Shown: positions 9,556-21,213, numbered from the stretch's first letter. The stretch is 64,000 nucleotides of DNA from Ampullaceana balthica (GCA_944989445.1 CALYLW010000282.1:62001-126000); one strand, 5' to 3'. The notes: generated from the letters alone by a model not told the origin. Program-made: numbers and translations.

Positions 9556-12072
9556 ATATTTTAAAAATCTTATGCACTGAATGACACCAACTAATATAAA
9601 TGAAACTAAAAAAACCTGCTTTCAAGTTCTAAGACATTTCTATTATAATAATTGTTGTCAAAATGTGACACTGATCACAAATATTGTTTTAAAAAAATTA
9701 TTTTTTTGAGGCAATCTTTTGAAGACAAACAATACAAAGTATTTAGTAGAAATTTAATCTTTTTTTTTATTTGACTAGAATAAATGATATTTCTTGTCTA
9801 AAACATGGTAAGTAAAACAGATGAGATTCTTTGTAAAAGTATATACTGACCTCTGAGATTCTTTTCAAAAGTACTGGCTCACCTTTGACCTATCACATCC
9901 AAGCCATTGTCACAAATGTAGCAGTAATGTATATATTATACATTATATATATATACGCACACACGATCTTTTATGTATACTGACTGCATCATTGTTAAAT
10001 ATATAGTTAATAAAATCTTATCTTTAAAAATTATTTTACATGTAACAAAAAAGGAACAAACAAAATAATATTTACAGAATGCAATAATATAAACTGTCTT
10101 TTTTAAACAATGAATTAAAAACCATAAAAAGTATAATTTTACACTTTGAAACAAAAAAGTCTCTCTTGTTTATTAAATAACAGATTACTATACTGTTTTC
10201 AAAACCAGATTTTTCTAAATCAAGAGCGGGGCCAGATTACATTTTAAACTAAAGCAGAGACACCATAAGGGTTAGTATTTTTAACTTTAACACTTCAGCA
10301 TCAAAATTAAACATGTTAATCCCTTTCTTATCTCTTGTTAAAATGGTAGTTTTAACAATACTTTCGTTTTTTTAAATTTAAAAGTCCCATAACCGATGGT
10401 CGTAGGGGGACCTAATGTTTCCATTAGAACTTACTGGGGGCTTGATAGACCTGATGGGTGCCCCGTCTCCCTTCCAGGTCAGCGGAGGACTTTCTTAGCG
10501 TTAGTCACTCATCATTTTTATTGTGGCTTTTACGTGGGCTCGAGCCCACGCCCCTCAGCTTATGAGGCGAGCGCACTATTGACTTCGCTATCCAGCCGCC
10601 ATTACTTTCGGTTAGGAGCACAATTCAAAAAAAGGAACAAATGTAATAATTCATGAGCTCATGTAGTAAAAGAGAAAACTGCCAGTACAACAATCATTGA
10701 CCCTGAGACTAAAACCTTTCATCAACAACATCAGCCGAGATGAATACATCAGGTGAGAAATAGCACACAAGGATCACGTCCTTTAAAAAATAAATTAGCT
10801 ATTTAAATAATTTCTTTTTAAACTAGGAACAGTCCTTTTGAATGTTAACTGCTAATAAACGCAAGCACTATTTTATTTAAATAATATACAGCTCTTCAAA
10901 ATATAAGCAAGTACTAAACTATAAAAAATATGTGCCAGCATTTACAGACCTTTTCGTCATGTGACTTCGATGTCATTAACAGTGACAATGTTAACAGTGA
11001 CAATGATCAACAGAAATATTTTAAAATAGGCCAGCTGATGCCAAGTGTAGGTTATTGAAATAGAAAGAAATCCAATTTAGGACATTACTACATTTATATG
11101 CTAAACTTAATAAAATATAATAAATGTTTCCACTTAATTCTTAAATTTTTTAAAATATACAAATAACTTGACAATTCATGAAGGTTTGGCAATGCATATA
11201 CGTAATATTGTGTAAAGCAAAGAAGATGGATGATAGCAAAATCAATAACTTTTAATTTAATGGTAAAGAGATTAATTTTACTGACTTGAATAAAATTTAA
11301 AATATATTTGACATCAATAGAAAAAGAGGAAAAAAATTTAATTGAAGTATGAAAGTTGTTAAGACCTCAAAAATAAATAAGTCACAATTAATTCTAAAAT
11401 TCAGATATCTTAAAAATATATCTGGTCATAAATGTCAAAATTGATACTGAAAGATAAGATGTGAAAGTATCAATAAATAAACAAACTTTCGCACACACAG
11501 AAATACACTTTGTTGATAATAAATCACTAAATACTTGAAAGAACTAGGAATAAATTACATTATAATGTCTATTCCCAATGACCACAATGAAAAATTATAT
11601 AAAAAACACTAAGTGAATAAAATGAATATTTCTTTTCTATTTTGTGTTCTTGCTCTTTTATACATTCTCAAAATAAATTTGATAATACTAAGAATTTTGT
11701 GTTGTTCCATACCATCATAATTAGAGAGCTGCACAAAAACTGCTAAGTGTCAGGTGGGAGATATAGGAATGTCAAGATATAAAGATATATATAGATATAT
11801 ATAGATATGTAAAGAAGCTGTGCTCAGGAAAATGTATTTTTTATTCCAATTCTAATGAAGTGCTGGCATATCACCTGACTCAACCAGTAGAGGAGAAATC
11901 TGGCCAGATCCAATTTTGGTGTTTGTGGAGGGGTCACTCTTGATATTGGACAATACAAACTGCATTGGTGGATCAAAAATCTGACATGACCAGTTGTATT
12001 TGATAGTGGAGACCAACAGTGCTTAACAGGAGATCATCAGATGATATGAATGGTTCAGGCGGCCAGTGCTAT
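9556..12072. other. AT-rich intergenic or intronic sequence with one SINE
   Basis: Contains the SINE at 10396-10604 and TATA-type microsatellites near 9925-9960 and 11785-11815. Otherwise featureless, with short poly-T and poly-A runs. Confidence 0.55.
10396..10604 (-). mobile_element. tRNA-Met-like SINE, near complete
   Basis: The minus strand starts ggcggctggatagcgaagtc, has an anticodon-like loop ctcataa (CAT, as in tRNA-Met) and the B-box gggctcgagccc, followed by aagtcctccgctgacctgg and a tail ending with cattaggtccccctacgacc. Head plus body is typical for a tRNA-derived SINE. Confidence 0.75.
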
Positions 12073-12327
12073 AGTTATAGGTCAGGAACCACAACATGAT
12101 TGGTTAATGTTTATAGGTCAGGAACTACAACATGATTAGTTAATGTTTATAGGTCAGTAACCACAACATGATTGGTTAATGTTTTTAGGTCAGGAACCAA
12201 AAACATGATTGGTTAATGTTTATAGGTCAGGAACCACAACATGATTGGTTAATGTTTATAGGTCAGGAACCACAACATGATTGGTTAATGTTTATAGGTC
12301 AGGAACCACAACATGATTGGTTAATGA
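12073..12327 (+). repeat. 36-bp minisatellite, about 7 copies
   Basis: Unit ataggtcaggaaccacaaca + tgattggttaatgttt. Confidence 0.95.
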
Positions 12328-12721
12328 CAAACATTTATTTTGAATGGTAAAAATGAAAGGAGTAACTGTATCATCAAAGAATTATAGTTTCAATGGACAT
12401 GTCAGCACATGTATCACACTGGGGAAACACTTGTATCACTGTTGACAAAGTGGTGAGAGTTTCTGTCATCTGCAATATTTCTACGGCATCTATGAGAATA
12501 AACTCTACACTGGAGACTGTTGGCCAACACTGGGACAAGTTCAGTGGTGATAGCCATTCAAGGATTGGCAAGGGAGTCAAAAGTTCATATTGAAGTTAGT
12601 GAACTGAATCCAATTCACATTCTGCTAAAGTCACGTTTCTTTGATGTCATATATGAGAATTGTGTATTTCCTTCACTAGCATCCACCAAATAAAACAACT
12701 AGCAACCAATGTTCCCTCTAA

Positions 12722-13317
12722 GCAGGGGCGGTTTAAGACTGCACGGGGCCCTTGGCTGCAATTCAAACTGCGTCCCTTTAAATAAAATGATTGCTAGCAG
12801 CTAATATAAGACTGTAACCAAATAGTCCATTGGTTCCTTGCTCATGCTTTGTCTGTACTACGGGATCGACCTTCCCAGCCAAAAAGATTATTCATGAAAA
12901 AAAAACGAACATGAAGAAATAACTGTTTGGCTGTATCATAAAATTGAGTGTAAAAAGACAATTAAAAAAAAAGACAAATGAAAAAAAACCCACTGGGAAT
13001 AGAATCGATCCTGAAATCGCTTGCACCCCAAAGCCTACACACTTCCATACGACCAGGAGAGCTTGACGGATCTAGAAAATTAAAAAAATATAAACAATAT
13101 TCTTCAATATTTTTTCTTATTGAGCCTATTAAATAATGTTTTTCTATTACTAAGACTATCGGGTCCGAATAGCGATCAGATTAATAGATAAGATTTTATA
13201 ATTTATTTTATTTATGCTATTTTCAGGGATTCATGCAAAATTTGTCCACCATTATTATAAAATTTACTAAGTTTGGGGGCCCTTAAATCATCGGGAGCCC
13301 CTGGCTTTAGCCCGTTC
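12722..13317 (-). mobile_element. Nested GGGCCC-type element, inverse copy of 955-1706
   Basis: Begins CAGGGGCGGTTTAAGACTGC and contains the same blocks as 955-1706 in inverse order, including the tRNA-like block at 12991-13069. It sits inside the hAT-like element at 12707-13516. Confidence 0.65.
12991..13069 (-). mobile_element. tRNA-derived SINE head, second copy
   Basis: Inverse copy of 1171-1245: the minus strand shows the same A-box (ctggtcgtatggaagtgt) and B-box (ggatcgattct) inside the nested element. Confidence 0.6.
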
Positions 13318-13516
13318 ACACCCCCCCCCCTCCCTTAATCAGCCATAGCCTCTAAGGTTTGTTGGTCCTTGTGCAAAGTAAAAAAACCTGTGTGCAAAGT
13401 TGCACTGCATCCATTTTTTGTGCAATATTTTACAAAATTTGCTGCGCAGTTATTCTTAACTGCTGCGCTGCGCCGGTCAGATATCTGTGGGGCTGCGCAG
13501 CTTAAATGGAACATTG

Positions 13517-14573
13517 CTGGAAACCATGACCTCACAATAACACATGATGTCATGAACTTCTTGACCAATACAAAAACCAATATCTTGACCATAACACAAC
13601 CAGTTTTAAAAAATAAAATCACATGATGACTAAAAAGAATAAGTCAATAATTTTTGTGGTTGTCAGTAACAACAACTTACAGGACAACTTTATATTGTAT
13701 CCACATCCGGAAATTTCCTTGGCCAAATAACTTATGGATGTCTTAAGTCAATTGAAACTAAATGCATAATGTTCACCCATTTTTAAAAGAGAAATATCCA
13801 CAATCACCATATTTTATTTTATTTCCTTTTGTCATTTGGACCATGAGATATCAGTTGTATCCCTAAGTAAAATTATCAATGCCAACCTGCCGACCTGCCA
13901 AGAAAAAAAATCTGTGTAGGGGTCCGTGCGCGGAGTCGCGGCACCCCGGGGAGCTGGTTTATACTAAATAAATATAAAGTAATATAGTTGCCTCCATTAT
14001 CTTTTAATTTTAAGAATCTACAGAACACTACAGACTATGATAAAAACATTACTGGGAATGGTTACATTATGTAGATATCTACACAAAAGAATATCTATGT
14101 ATTTCACATGGAACAAGAGGCTGCATAGAGTTAAGTTTTCCAGCATTTCCCTAGTACAAGTGGTCTTTTTGAACTTGTCAAAGAGTTCATTGTTCAATGG
14201 AAGTTAGCTTTGCAATTGATTTTAGTTAAATTTTAAAATAAATTTTTAGTAATTTTAGTTAGAAAGTGTGTTATTATCAGAATTAATGCTTCTCCTTATT
14301 TCATTGTAATTTATTCTGGAAACATTTCTTTGACTCTAGCATTAAATTAAAAAGATAGGTATTGCCAAGATATTTATATCTTCCAATATCAATAAGAAGA
14401 GTGGTAAATAAAACTTTCGCTCTCATAACTGAAACTGAATTTCCGATTCCTTCAACAAAGTAATTGTTAACATTACCATATGTTGATTCACTACTTTTAC
14501 TTTACTAATTTATCAGCAGTTCTAATTTTTGCGTTAAACTATTTTTGTTATAATTGAACCCACTACTTTCAAA
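13517..14573. other. No gene seen
   Basis: Non-coding. A motif near 13880 (caatgccaacctgccgacct) resembles, in inverse, ttggcaggcctgtcgatgcc at 15772, hinting at another repeat pair. Confidence 0.4.
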
Positions 14574-15210
14574 TAGGGCTGCGGAAATTAAAGATTAATT
14601 TCTCGATTAATCGTTAAATTTTTTTTATCGATTAAAACTATTTTAATTGATACAAATTCGATTAAAATTAAAGAAAATATTTATATTTTACAAATTTTTT
14701 ATTAATAAATAATTAATTATTAGTAATTAATAATAATTTATATATTTTGTACGTACAAACTTCTCCCGCGTAATATTATACTTTATTTTATTACTTTATG
14801 TGGACCGGCAGATGTCAACTAAAAAATGGCTGACAGCATCAGCGCAGTTAAATTTAAACTTATAACTAGAAAGTTGAGCAAAAATTTTGTTTTTAAGCTA
14901 ACTGCGGATGGCAAAGTCGAAGATGGTGAAAAAGTTTACTGTGTTCACTGCCATAAGCAATTCTCTTTTAAAGGATCAAATACATCGCTGACGTACCACC
15001 TTCGCCTTCAGCACAAACATCCGATCAAGTATCAACACATTGTCATAAAATTTAGTTCAAAATATTCTTAATTTTCAATGTCTGTGAGAAATGTTCAGTT
15101 TAATGACGTCATAAATTTATATTCTTGGCTTTAATCGAAATTATCGATTAATTAATCGATAATTTTTCAAAAGTTAACGATTAAATTTAAATTAATCGAT
15201 AACAGCCCTA
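14574..15210 (+). mobile_element. Complete non-autonomous hAT element, 637 bp
   Basis: Ends are TAGGGCTG at 14574 and CAGCCCTA at 15210, followed inward on both sides by long AT-rich inverted sequence rich in TCGATTAAT. Flanking 8-bp target duplication CTTTCAAA / CTTTCAAT (7 of 8). The 8-bp duplication and TAGGG ends are hAT hallmarks. Internally it keeps only a BED-finger frame (14826-15071). A second, truncated copy is at 35487-35569. Confidence 0.9.
14826..15071 (+). CDS. BED-type zinc-finger fragment of a hAT transposase (81 aa)
   Basis: An 81-residue frame starting at ATG just inside the hAT element. Residues 38-63 read YCVHCHKQFSFKGSNTSLTY followed by HLRLQH, a BED finger with ligands C39, C42, H58 and H63. 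BED fingers bind the transposon ends in autonomous hAT proteins. The frame then ends in non-homologous sequence (KYQHIVIKFSSKYS) with no catalytic domain. It may be an internal-deletion derivative that could act as a DNA-binding competitor if expressed, but expression is unknown. Confidence 0.65.
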   Translation: MADSISAVKFKLITRKLSKNFVFKLTADGKVEDGEKVYCVHCHKQFSFKGSNTSLTYHLRLQHKHPIKYQHIVIKFSSKYS

Positions 15211-15219
15211 CTTTCAATA

Positions 15220-16454
15220 GAAAATTGGGTCTGGCACAGCTTGCAAATGTTTCGCAACAGGGCGATGGCCGAATAAATGAGTGTTTTTCCGAATACTGGT
15301 ATTGTTTGAAAAACAAATTCTTTATTTGTTTAGTTAGACCAGTCCTAGTTAGACCAGTCCTAGTACTAGTATTATCACCCTCAAGCTTAGTCACTGGAAA
15401 CACTTTTTCAGCAGATTTCTTCAAAAATATATTCCTTTTTTTTAAACGTCACTGAATAGCTAAATAATTTTTTTTTAGTCTGGTAAAAGGAAAAATGAAC
15501 AATCAGGTTGCCAACGAGGAAAGATTTAGATATGGCGGTTCATTTGGATAAAGGAAGTGCAGGAAAAAACCTAAGGAGTGGCATTATCGATATACACACT
15601 TTCTTTATTTTTCAACTTTTATCATTGTATGATTATTTTTTTGTTGCCACTTTCGGATTTTTATGACTTGAGAAAAAGGGTAATGGTAAAAAAATCGGAA
15701 TTTTAAAGGTCTTGTCGGAATTTCGGAATCAGGGGTAAAAAATCTGTATAACTCCGGAAAAATCAGAATGGTTGGCAGGCCTGTCGATGCCATCACATAG
15801 AAATCTAAAGAAATACTTTTTAAAAAATCAATCAGGAAAAAATCCACCAAAATTAACAGATTGGTTTAATTTTGTGTTAAATTTCTTTTTTTTGTGTTTG
15901 TGCATCATCATGAGCATTCTGACTTAATTCTATGCGTCGTGGTGTTTTTTTAACGTTTTGGGTGCAATTAAGGCCCATGTTCAAGAAAGTTCACTCACGA
16001 TCTAAGTGGCACCTAAAGCCATTTGGGTTATCCACCCTTGACCAAAAGCAAAGTGTCATAAATATCAATCAGTTTATGCTGTCCTGCAAAATCTGAGAAG
16101 TTGTTTATGCCTGGATTTGCTCCAAAAGTCACCATGCAATACACACTGCCACTGTAGCAAGGTTGCCACTATGAAACATTACAAATAAAAGCAAAGTCAA
16201 AAAGATATCATTAACTTATAGCCACCAGCACATCAAATCTTTAACTCACATTGACCACAGATAAATGAATACATGAAATATCTGCAAGTCCTCATGGTCA
16301 GTAACAAGAATTCTATTACACTTATTTTCAGCAATTTTACCTCAGAGTTTAGTCCCTTGGCCAATTTGTTTACAAGGAAAAAAATTTGAAAAATTTCTTC
16401 AGTATTATTTTCCTTTGACAATTTTTGTCTCCAGTACTAAAATTGGTGTCCTGT
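15220..16454. other. No gene seen; downstream flank of the RING gene
   Basis: AT-rich with short repeats (tagttagaccagtcc twice near 15340-15360). No exon was recognised. Confidence 0.5.
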
Positions 16455-16460
16455 TTTATT
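16455..16460 (-). terminator. Polyadenylation signal AATAAA (RING E3 gene)
   Basis: The minus strand reads AATAAA here, about 100 bp downstream of the RING-gene stop codon. A single match to a common hexamer supports a short 3' UTR. The cleavage site cannot be placed from sequence. Confidence 0.55.
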
Positions 16461-16558
16461 TGTACAATTCAAACTGTGAGGAAATAGATCCAGTTCAGAC
16501 ACTGCAGTATATGAAGCTACTGCATTCAATGGAAGTGTACGTTGCTGCAAGCCCAGAG

Positions 16559-17409
16559 CTAAGAAATGTTTAATTCCCCACTGAAAGGTTTTTGGCATCT
16601 CAAATTGTTGCATCCGTCCACATTAATGCAGGCCTCAAACTCAGCTCTGTCTGGCCCCTCAGTTGCATTGCCAGGCCAGCTGTGATGCTTGTTTGGGGTC
16701 ATGCTGGTCAGGAAGCTCCCCCCCGGGTTGACATGTGAGATGGGTGATGAGTGGAGGGAGGCGCTATGATGAGAGACATCGGGTACGGAGGGATTCTGGA
16801 CTAGGAGGAAACTGGAGCTGGGAGACTTGAAGTTGCATGAGACCACGCTGCTGGACCCACTTGACAACGTAATCGTTGCCTCTACTGGACTGTCATGCTC
16901 GACGGGATCAACAACACTTCCCGCCATGGACACAGAGTCATCTGAAAATGGCCGGTCATCGCTCGGTGATTCTCTTTCGATGAGGCCACACCTCTTTAAA
17001 CTTAGAGCCGGGTGCTGTGTTTCCGAGACAATGACAATTTCCTGTTCCCCGCTGGCATTGTACCGGGTTTCCAGGAGGAGGGGCTGGTCGCTGCTAATGC
17101 TGCAGCTGCGGGATGAACACATGGAAGAAATCTGGGTACTTGGGCAAAGCGTGTCGTCCAATTCCTCAGACTCACATGTTTGCATCAAATTTTGAGAGTT
17201 CATGTTTGAGTTTTCTGCCCCTGGTGGAATTTCGACCTCATGAAAACTGTCAACTCGATGAATTTTTGCATCTGCCAAAGCTCTAGCCTGAAATTCTCTG
17301 ATGGCCATGACCTTGGCATCGTGTTCAGCCTTGGCCTTTTTATTCTGCTCACGAATGTCAATGACACGAGTGGGTCTTCCTGGACGCATGATGATAAACT
17401 TGCTGGGAC
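16559..17409 (-). CDS. Terminal exon, PA-TM-RING E3 ligase (Ser-rich cytosolic tail)
   Basis: The 851-bp last exon begins after acceptor ctgttgcag and ends at a stop codon at 16559. It encodes about 282 residues: a basic start (KFIIMRPGRPTRVIDIREQN), a charged Lys/Ala/Glu helix-like stretch (KKAKAEHDAKVMAIREF), then a long low-complexity tail rich in Ser, Pro and acidic residues with many possible phosphosites (SSMCSSRSCSISSDQP; SGSSSVVSCNFKSPSSS). PA-TM-RING proteins often carry long disordered Ser-rich tails, so length and composition fit the family. I see no further domain. The frame stays open for the full exon, unlike the surrounding intron DNA. Confidence 0.9.
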
Positions 17410-17577
17410 CTGCAACAGTCAAGGAAATAATTCAGCCCCATGAATTCAAGACTATAAATGATCCACACAAAAAAAGGTTTTAGGCAATGCTACAGTAGCT
17501 GCATGTCAAATCTTGCTTCAATTTTACTGTGGGATAACTTAACTTGGTACAATTATGCATGAAAAATTTTAAGTTCT

Positions 17578-17652
17578 AGTCTATGATAAGCGTAGGACGC
17601 AATAATCTTCTGTATAGAAGGAGCGTCTGTAACAGATAAGATGATAACTTGC
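17578..17652 (+). mobile_element. Truncated SINE tail (57631-type)
   Basis: Plus strand aggacgcaataatcttctgt, atagaaggagcgtctgt and an agataagat tail match the 3' end of the SINE at 57631-57841. It lies in the RING-gene intron. Confidence 0.75.
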
Positions 17653-17778
17653 ATCAAATTTATCTGAAGAAAAAAGAACAAAAGACTTAATGGAAAGCCC
17701 TCTTTATTTCGCTGAACAAAATGTAAAGATAAATAGAAACACTCAAGGAGCAATAAGAAAGTAATCACAAGTAGAAGT

Positions 17779-18178
17779 AATGACATGGGACTTGTTATAG
17801 CATGAACAAGATCTAATCTAAGAATGACATGGGACTTGTTATAGCATGAACAAGATCTAATCTAAGAATGACATGGGACTTGTCATAGCATGAACAAGAT
17901 CTAATCTAAGAATGACATGGGACTTGTCATAGCATGAACAAGATCTAATCTAAGAATGACATGGGACTTGTCATAGCATGAACAAGATCTTATCTAAGAA
18001 TGACATGGGACTTGTCATAGCATGAACAAGATCTAATCTAAGAATGACATGGGACTTGTCATAGCATGAACAAGATCTAATCTAAGAATGACATGGGACT
18101 TGTCATAGCATGAACAAGATCTAATCTAAGAATGACATGGGACTTGTCATAGCATGAACAAGATCTAATCTAAGAATG
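17779..18178 (-). repeat. 44-bp minisatellite, 9 copies, intron of the RING gene
   Basis: Plus-strand unit aatgacatgggacttgtcat + agcatgaacaagatctaatc + taag. Sits about 70 bp downstream of the donor of the second RING exon. Confidence 0.96.
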
Positions 18179-18249
18179 GCAGAGAACAAATCTTAACATG
18201 AGTGCAGGCTAATTACAAGAGTAGAGATGATACGTCAGCAAGTTCTTAC

Positions 18250-18483
18250 CAGACATTATGTCTTCCCCATACCAATTGCTGGGCGTCAGTGTGGAGAGGG
18301 GAGGCAGAGGTGGAGACTCATCCAGGGATGCCTCAGCATCGGCACTCGGGTGCCCGTGGATCTCCTTCTTCCTGTGCTGCTTGTTCCAAGGACAGAACAG
18401 GCTGATGGACACGCGCTGCTTGCACAGTGGACATCGGTTTGACATCTTGACCAGCCACCTGTCCACACAGTAGCTGTGGTAGC
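18250..18483 (-). CDS. Internal exon, PA-TM-RING E3 ligase (second half of RING-H2)
   Basis: A 234-bp exon with acceptor tttgcatgccag and donor CTG/gtaaga. It completes the RING-H2: CYHSYCVDRWL supplies the second H2 ligand, the next Cys and the E2-contacting Trp, and NRCPLCKQRV supplies the last Cys pair. With the previous exon the ligand order is C-x2-C ... C-x-H-x2-H-x2-C ... C-x2-C, and all eight ligands are present. After the RING come a basic stretch (NKQHRKKEIHGH) and an acidic/Pro segment (DESPPLPPLS). It ends in phase 1 and joins the terminal exon at Gly. The 44-bp array at 17779-18178 lies in the following intron. Confidence 0.92.
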
Positions 18484-18914
18484 CTGGCATGCAAATAGGA
18501 ATCAACAGTCAATAACAGTAGTACAGGTGTGGCCGTGTCCGCAACAATATTTTCATCCCACAACGCTTCCCTCTCACCCAGTATCAGTGGTAGGCAGAAC
18601 ATGGGAATGTGGGTTGCTATTTCCCTTAGAGCCGACCGAGACGTCATGGCGAGCACAGGGATTGTATTTCAACTTTGGGGGCAAGACAGTGGAATAACCC
18701 AAAGTGTCACTGAGATGTACAAGATGGCGGAAATTCACAAGGGGTGGGGGAGAGTTGTCCTTTGAGTGACCCAGGGTCTCAGTCGGGGTAGAAACAAATA
18801 TTGTATTTCAGCGACCTAAATAACTTAGTGGGAAATTTTGTAGATTAGCATAAACTAAGTAACTTTTAACCAATCAGAAACTGGCGTGGTCATTTATCAC
18901 TTCGTGGGAAGACG

Positions 18915-19191
18915 TGTCGGGGCCGCCAGAAATGTTAGGGTTAAATATAGGGTAAGCAACGGGGACAATATAAGGGCAGGAAAATGTTAGCCAGAGAGTC
19001 ACCCGACGGCCTAAGTGAGAGTCGTGTAGAGCGTAGCGGTTAGGGATGAGTAGCTTAATTATACTTGTACACTGTGTCATGTTAGCTTAGAGAGAAGTCA
19101 AATAAACATTATATACAGCTATAGTCCTCTACTTACCTGAATTGTGTTATTTGTTTTATTAGCGGAACAGTTAGTCTTATTTCAACTAACA
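18915..19191 (+). mobile_element. Possible solo LTR
   Basis: The segment starts TGTCGGGGCCGCC, has a TATA-like tataagg near 18969, AATAAA at about 19101 and ends TCAACTAACA, the TG...CA layout of an LTR. No target duplication is visible and no internal retroviral-type sequence follows, so this is tentative. Confidence 0.35.
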
Positions 19192-19524
19192 ATATAGCCA
19201 CCACTCAGCTACACAGGGAACAGAATGTTGGGGAACTGATGCTAGTGGGTTTTCCACATATTTAGTAAAAGAATTCATTTATGTATAATTTATTTAGATA
19301 TTTGCATACTCCAGAAATGTAATAGAAAAATTTAAGGGGAGGAGGAAATAAAAGATAAAGTGTGTTTCTATTTCAAATGGTCACATTAAGGGGCAGGAGG
19401 AAATGAAAGAGAAAGTGTGTTTATATTTCAAATGGTCACATTAAGGGGCTCACAAAAGTTAGACCCATCCTTCATAAGCTGTAGAAACAACAAATATCTA
19501 AAAACGTCTCTTAAATATTCTTAC

Positions 19525-19605
19525 AATGATTGCAGGGCAGTTGTCGTATCAGACGACCTTCGTTAAACTCTTCATGACAGATGGGACATTTGTCTTGGCA
19601 GTCAT
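19525..19605 (-). CDS. Internal exon, PA-TM-RING E3 ligase (first half of RING-H2)
   Basis: An 81-bp exon with acceptor gtttctgtttag and donor ATT/gtaaga. It encodes DDCQDKCPICHEEFNEG followed by RLIRQLPCNH, which is the first zinc-binding half of a RING-H2 domain: CPIC supplies ligands 1-2, LPC ligand 3 and the following H ligand 4. The first two bases complete the Asp codon begun by the linker exon and the final T is completed by the next exon to Cys. The RING recruits a ubiquitin-charged E2; that function is family knowledge, not shown here. Confidence 0.9.
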
Positions 19606-20073
19606 CTAAACAGAAACAAAAAAATGTACATCAAATGGCTCCAATCTTCAAATAAAAAGCATACAAAATGTTATTCCTTATATTTCCTTAAGGAAATAGT
19701 GTGTATATATATAAATTATTTTATTAAAAATGACAGACCGGCTATGAGCGGATTGTAAGGCACAATGCCCAGTAGTCTTTGTTTCCCTAACAATGTCAGG
19801 TAACCATTCAGAGCTGGGTGGACTCAGCCACAAAACGAGCTTTTAACTCGTGACTCTTGGTATGTCAGCCGTGACTCTTGGTATGTCAGCCGAGTGCACA
19901 TGCCGCTCGACCCCCCAAGCCCCTATATTGCAACATGTTAAGACTGTAATGTTAGATAACTTTAATAAATTGAATATTAAGGTAAAGTTGAAGACTGGTT
20001 TCACATGCTGCGATTGTGGCATTGAATTAAACATTTTCTGTAGTTGCTGGTGGTTGGCATTTTAAAACAATAA

Positions 20074-20252
20074 TTTAACACTAGCAAAATAAGATCTTCT
20101 AAGGACATACCTCCTTCCGTCTTCTGATATAATTTAACACTAGCAAAATAAGATCTTCTAAGGACATACCTCCTTCCGTCTTCTGATATAATTTAACACT
20201 AGCAAAATAAGATATTCTAAGGACATACCTCCTTCCGTCTTCTGAAATCGTT
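20074..20252 (-). repeat. 59-bp repeat, 3 copies, containing the RING-gene linker-exon donor
   Basis: Minus-strand unit tcagaagacggaaggag/gta + tgtccttaga and onward. The first copy is the true exon end (20229); the other two lie in the intron with the donor kept intact at 20170 and 20111. Confidence 0.93.
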
Positions 20253-20310
20253 TCAATGGGATCCTTTTCACTTCCCACCTTGTCAATGAACGGCCGCAGC
20301 ACCCCCATTT
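20229..20310 (-). CDS. Internal exon, PA-TM-RING E3 ligase (basic linker before RING)
   Basis: An 82-bp exon with acceptor tgtcccttcag and donor GGAG/gtatgt. Read from phase 0 it gives KWGCCGRSLTRWEVKRIPLK followed by RFQKTEG, a basic juxtamembrane linker of the kind that precedes the RING in RNF13-like proteins. A different frame of the same DNA is also open (starting MGVLRPF) but does not join in phase to the RING exon. The last 17 nt of the exon and its donor are copied twice more just downstream in the intron (20074-20228), giving two decoy donors 59 bp apart. Their use would shift the frame. Confidence 0.85.
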
Positions 20311-20803
20311 CTGAAGGGACAAATGCAACTACAAATAAGTAGAGCGTAGTGAGAGAGTGCTATTAATAACATCATAACTTGTCTACATACAGCTTACCAT
20401 TAAACACAGACAAGAAATGTTTGCATGTGCACAGACACAGCAGTTGTCCAACACAGTAAGACAGGCCAGCTAAACACAAGTGGCCTGGATTTGTTGAATA
20501 CATAGAACACAGTTAAGACAGGACAACATGGCTCACTAGAGCTAAATAGCTTTCTACAGTTGGGCTTAACTTGCGCAAAATAAAACTTTAACAGTTAGAA
20601 GAGGGTTATATGCAAACAGAGTAGCTCTTGGCACACTGCAAGCAAAGCAAATGAAGGTAAACACAAATAAAGCTACAGAGAGAAGTGAAATTACGGCTTT
20701 TTAACTATGATCCTGTGTTACAACACAGAGAAGACCCTCAAACTCTACACTATTCAAGCCAGGATCTGAGAGGAATTTTCATAATCTTTGAATTAATAAT
20801 ATA

Positions 20804-21213
20804 CAGTGGTACCTCGGTATACATCTGCTTTGGTACAAGTCCAATTTGGTATACATCCTGTTTGGAAGCGAAACATTTTTCTTGGTATACAACATTTGTT
20901 TGGAATACGGCCCGCGTGCAAGAACTTGTATGGGGTCGTCCATAAATGATGACACGCTATTTTGGTTGATTACCCCCCCCCCGCCCATTACACCTCGTCA
21001 CAAAAAGTTAGCCTCCCCTCAAATATGACATTATAAAGTTTGGCCCCTCCATCACCCCCAATAAAAAGCTGTATTTGTTATTTGAAATGAGGATGTTTTT
21101 TATTCCCATGTGAACGGATTCATCATTTTCCCTCTATTTCTTCTAGTAAAAATACATTTGGTATAAGTCCAAGAGTCTGGAACAGATTGAGGAAGTACAC
21201 CAAGGTTCCACTG
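20804..21213. mobile_element. Tigger/pogo-like MITE with TA duplication
   Basis: Left end CAGTGGTACCTCGGTATAC, right end (inverted) CAGTGGAACCTTGGTGTAC, flanked by TA on both sides. CAGTGGTACCTCGG is the classic Tigger-family terminus. The internal GGTATACA motif recurs. Confidence 0.8.
20932..21130. mobile_element. Partial GGGGCCGTCC MITE nested in a Tigger-like MITE
   Basis: Begins ggggtcgtccataaatgatg and shares the C-run and tcgtcacaaaaagttag block. The right end is not identifiable, so the end coordinate is approximate. Confidence 0.6.

Larger units (their letters stand above)
12707..13516. mobile_element. hAT-like element with nested insertion
   Basis: Outer ends CAATGTTCCCTCTAAGC (12707) and, inverted, CAATGTTCCATTTAAGC (ending 13516). 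The flanks CTAGCAAC and CTGGAAAC agree at 6 of 8, a plausible decayed hAT target duplication. Most of its interior is a nested GGGCCC-type element (about 12722-13317). Confidence 0.65.

Noticed and set aside
16827..17195. 122-codon plus-strand frame opposite the RING-gene terminal exon
   Set aside because: It is antisense to a well-supported exon with no splice or start context of its own.
20099..20308. Frame MGVLRPFIDKVG as the linker-exon reading frame
   Set aside because: It does not join in phase to either the membrane exon or the RING exon. The frame beginning KWGCCGRSL does both.
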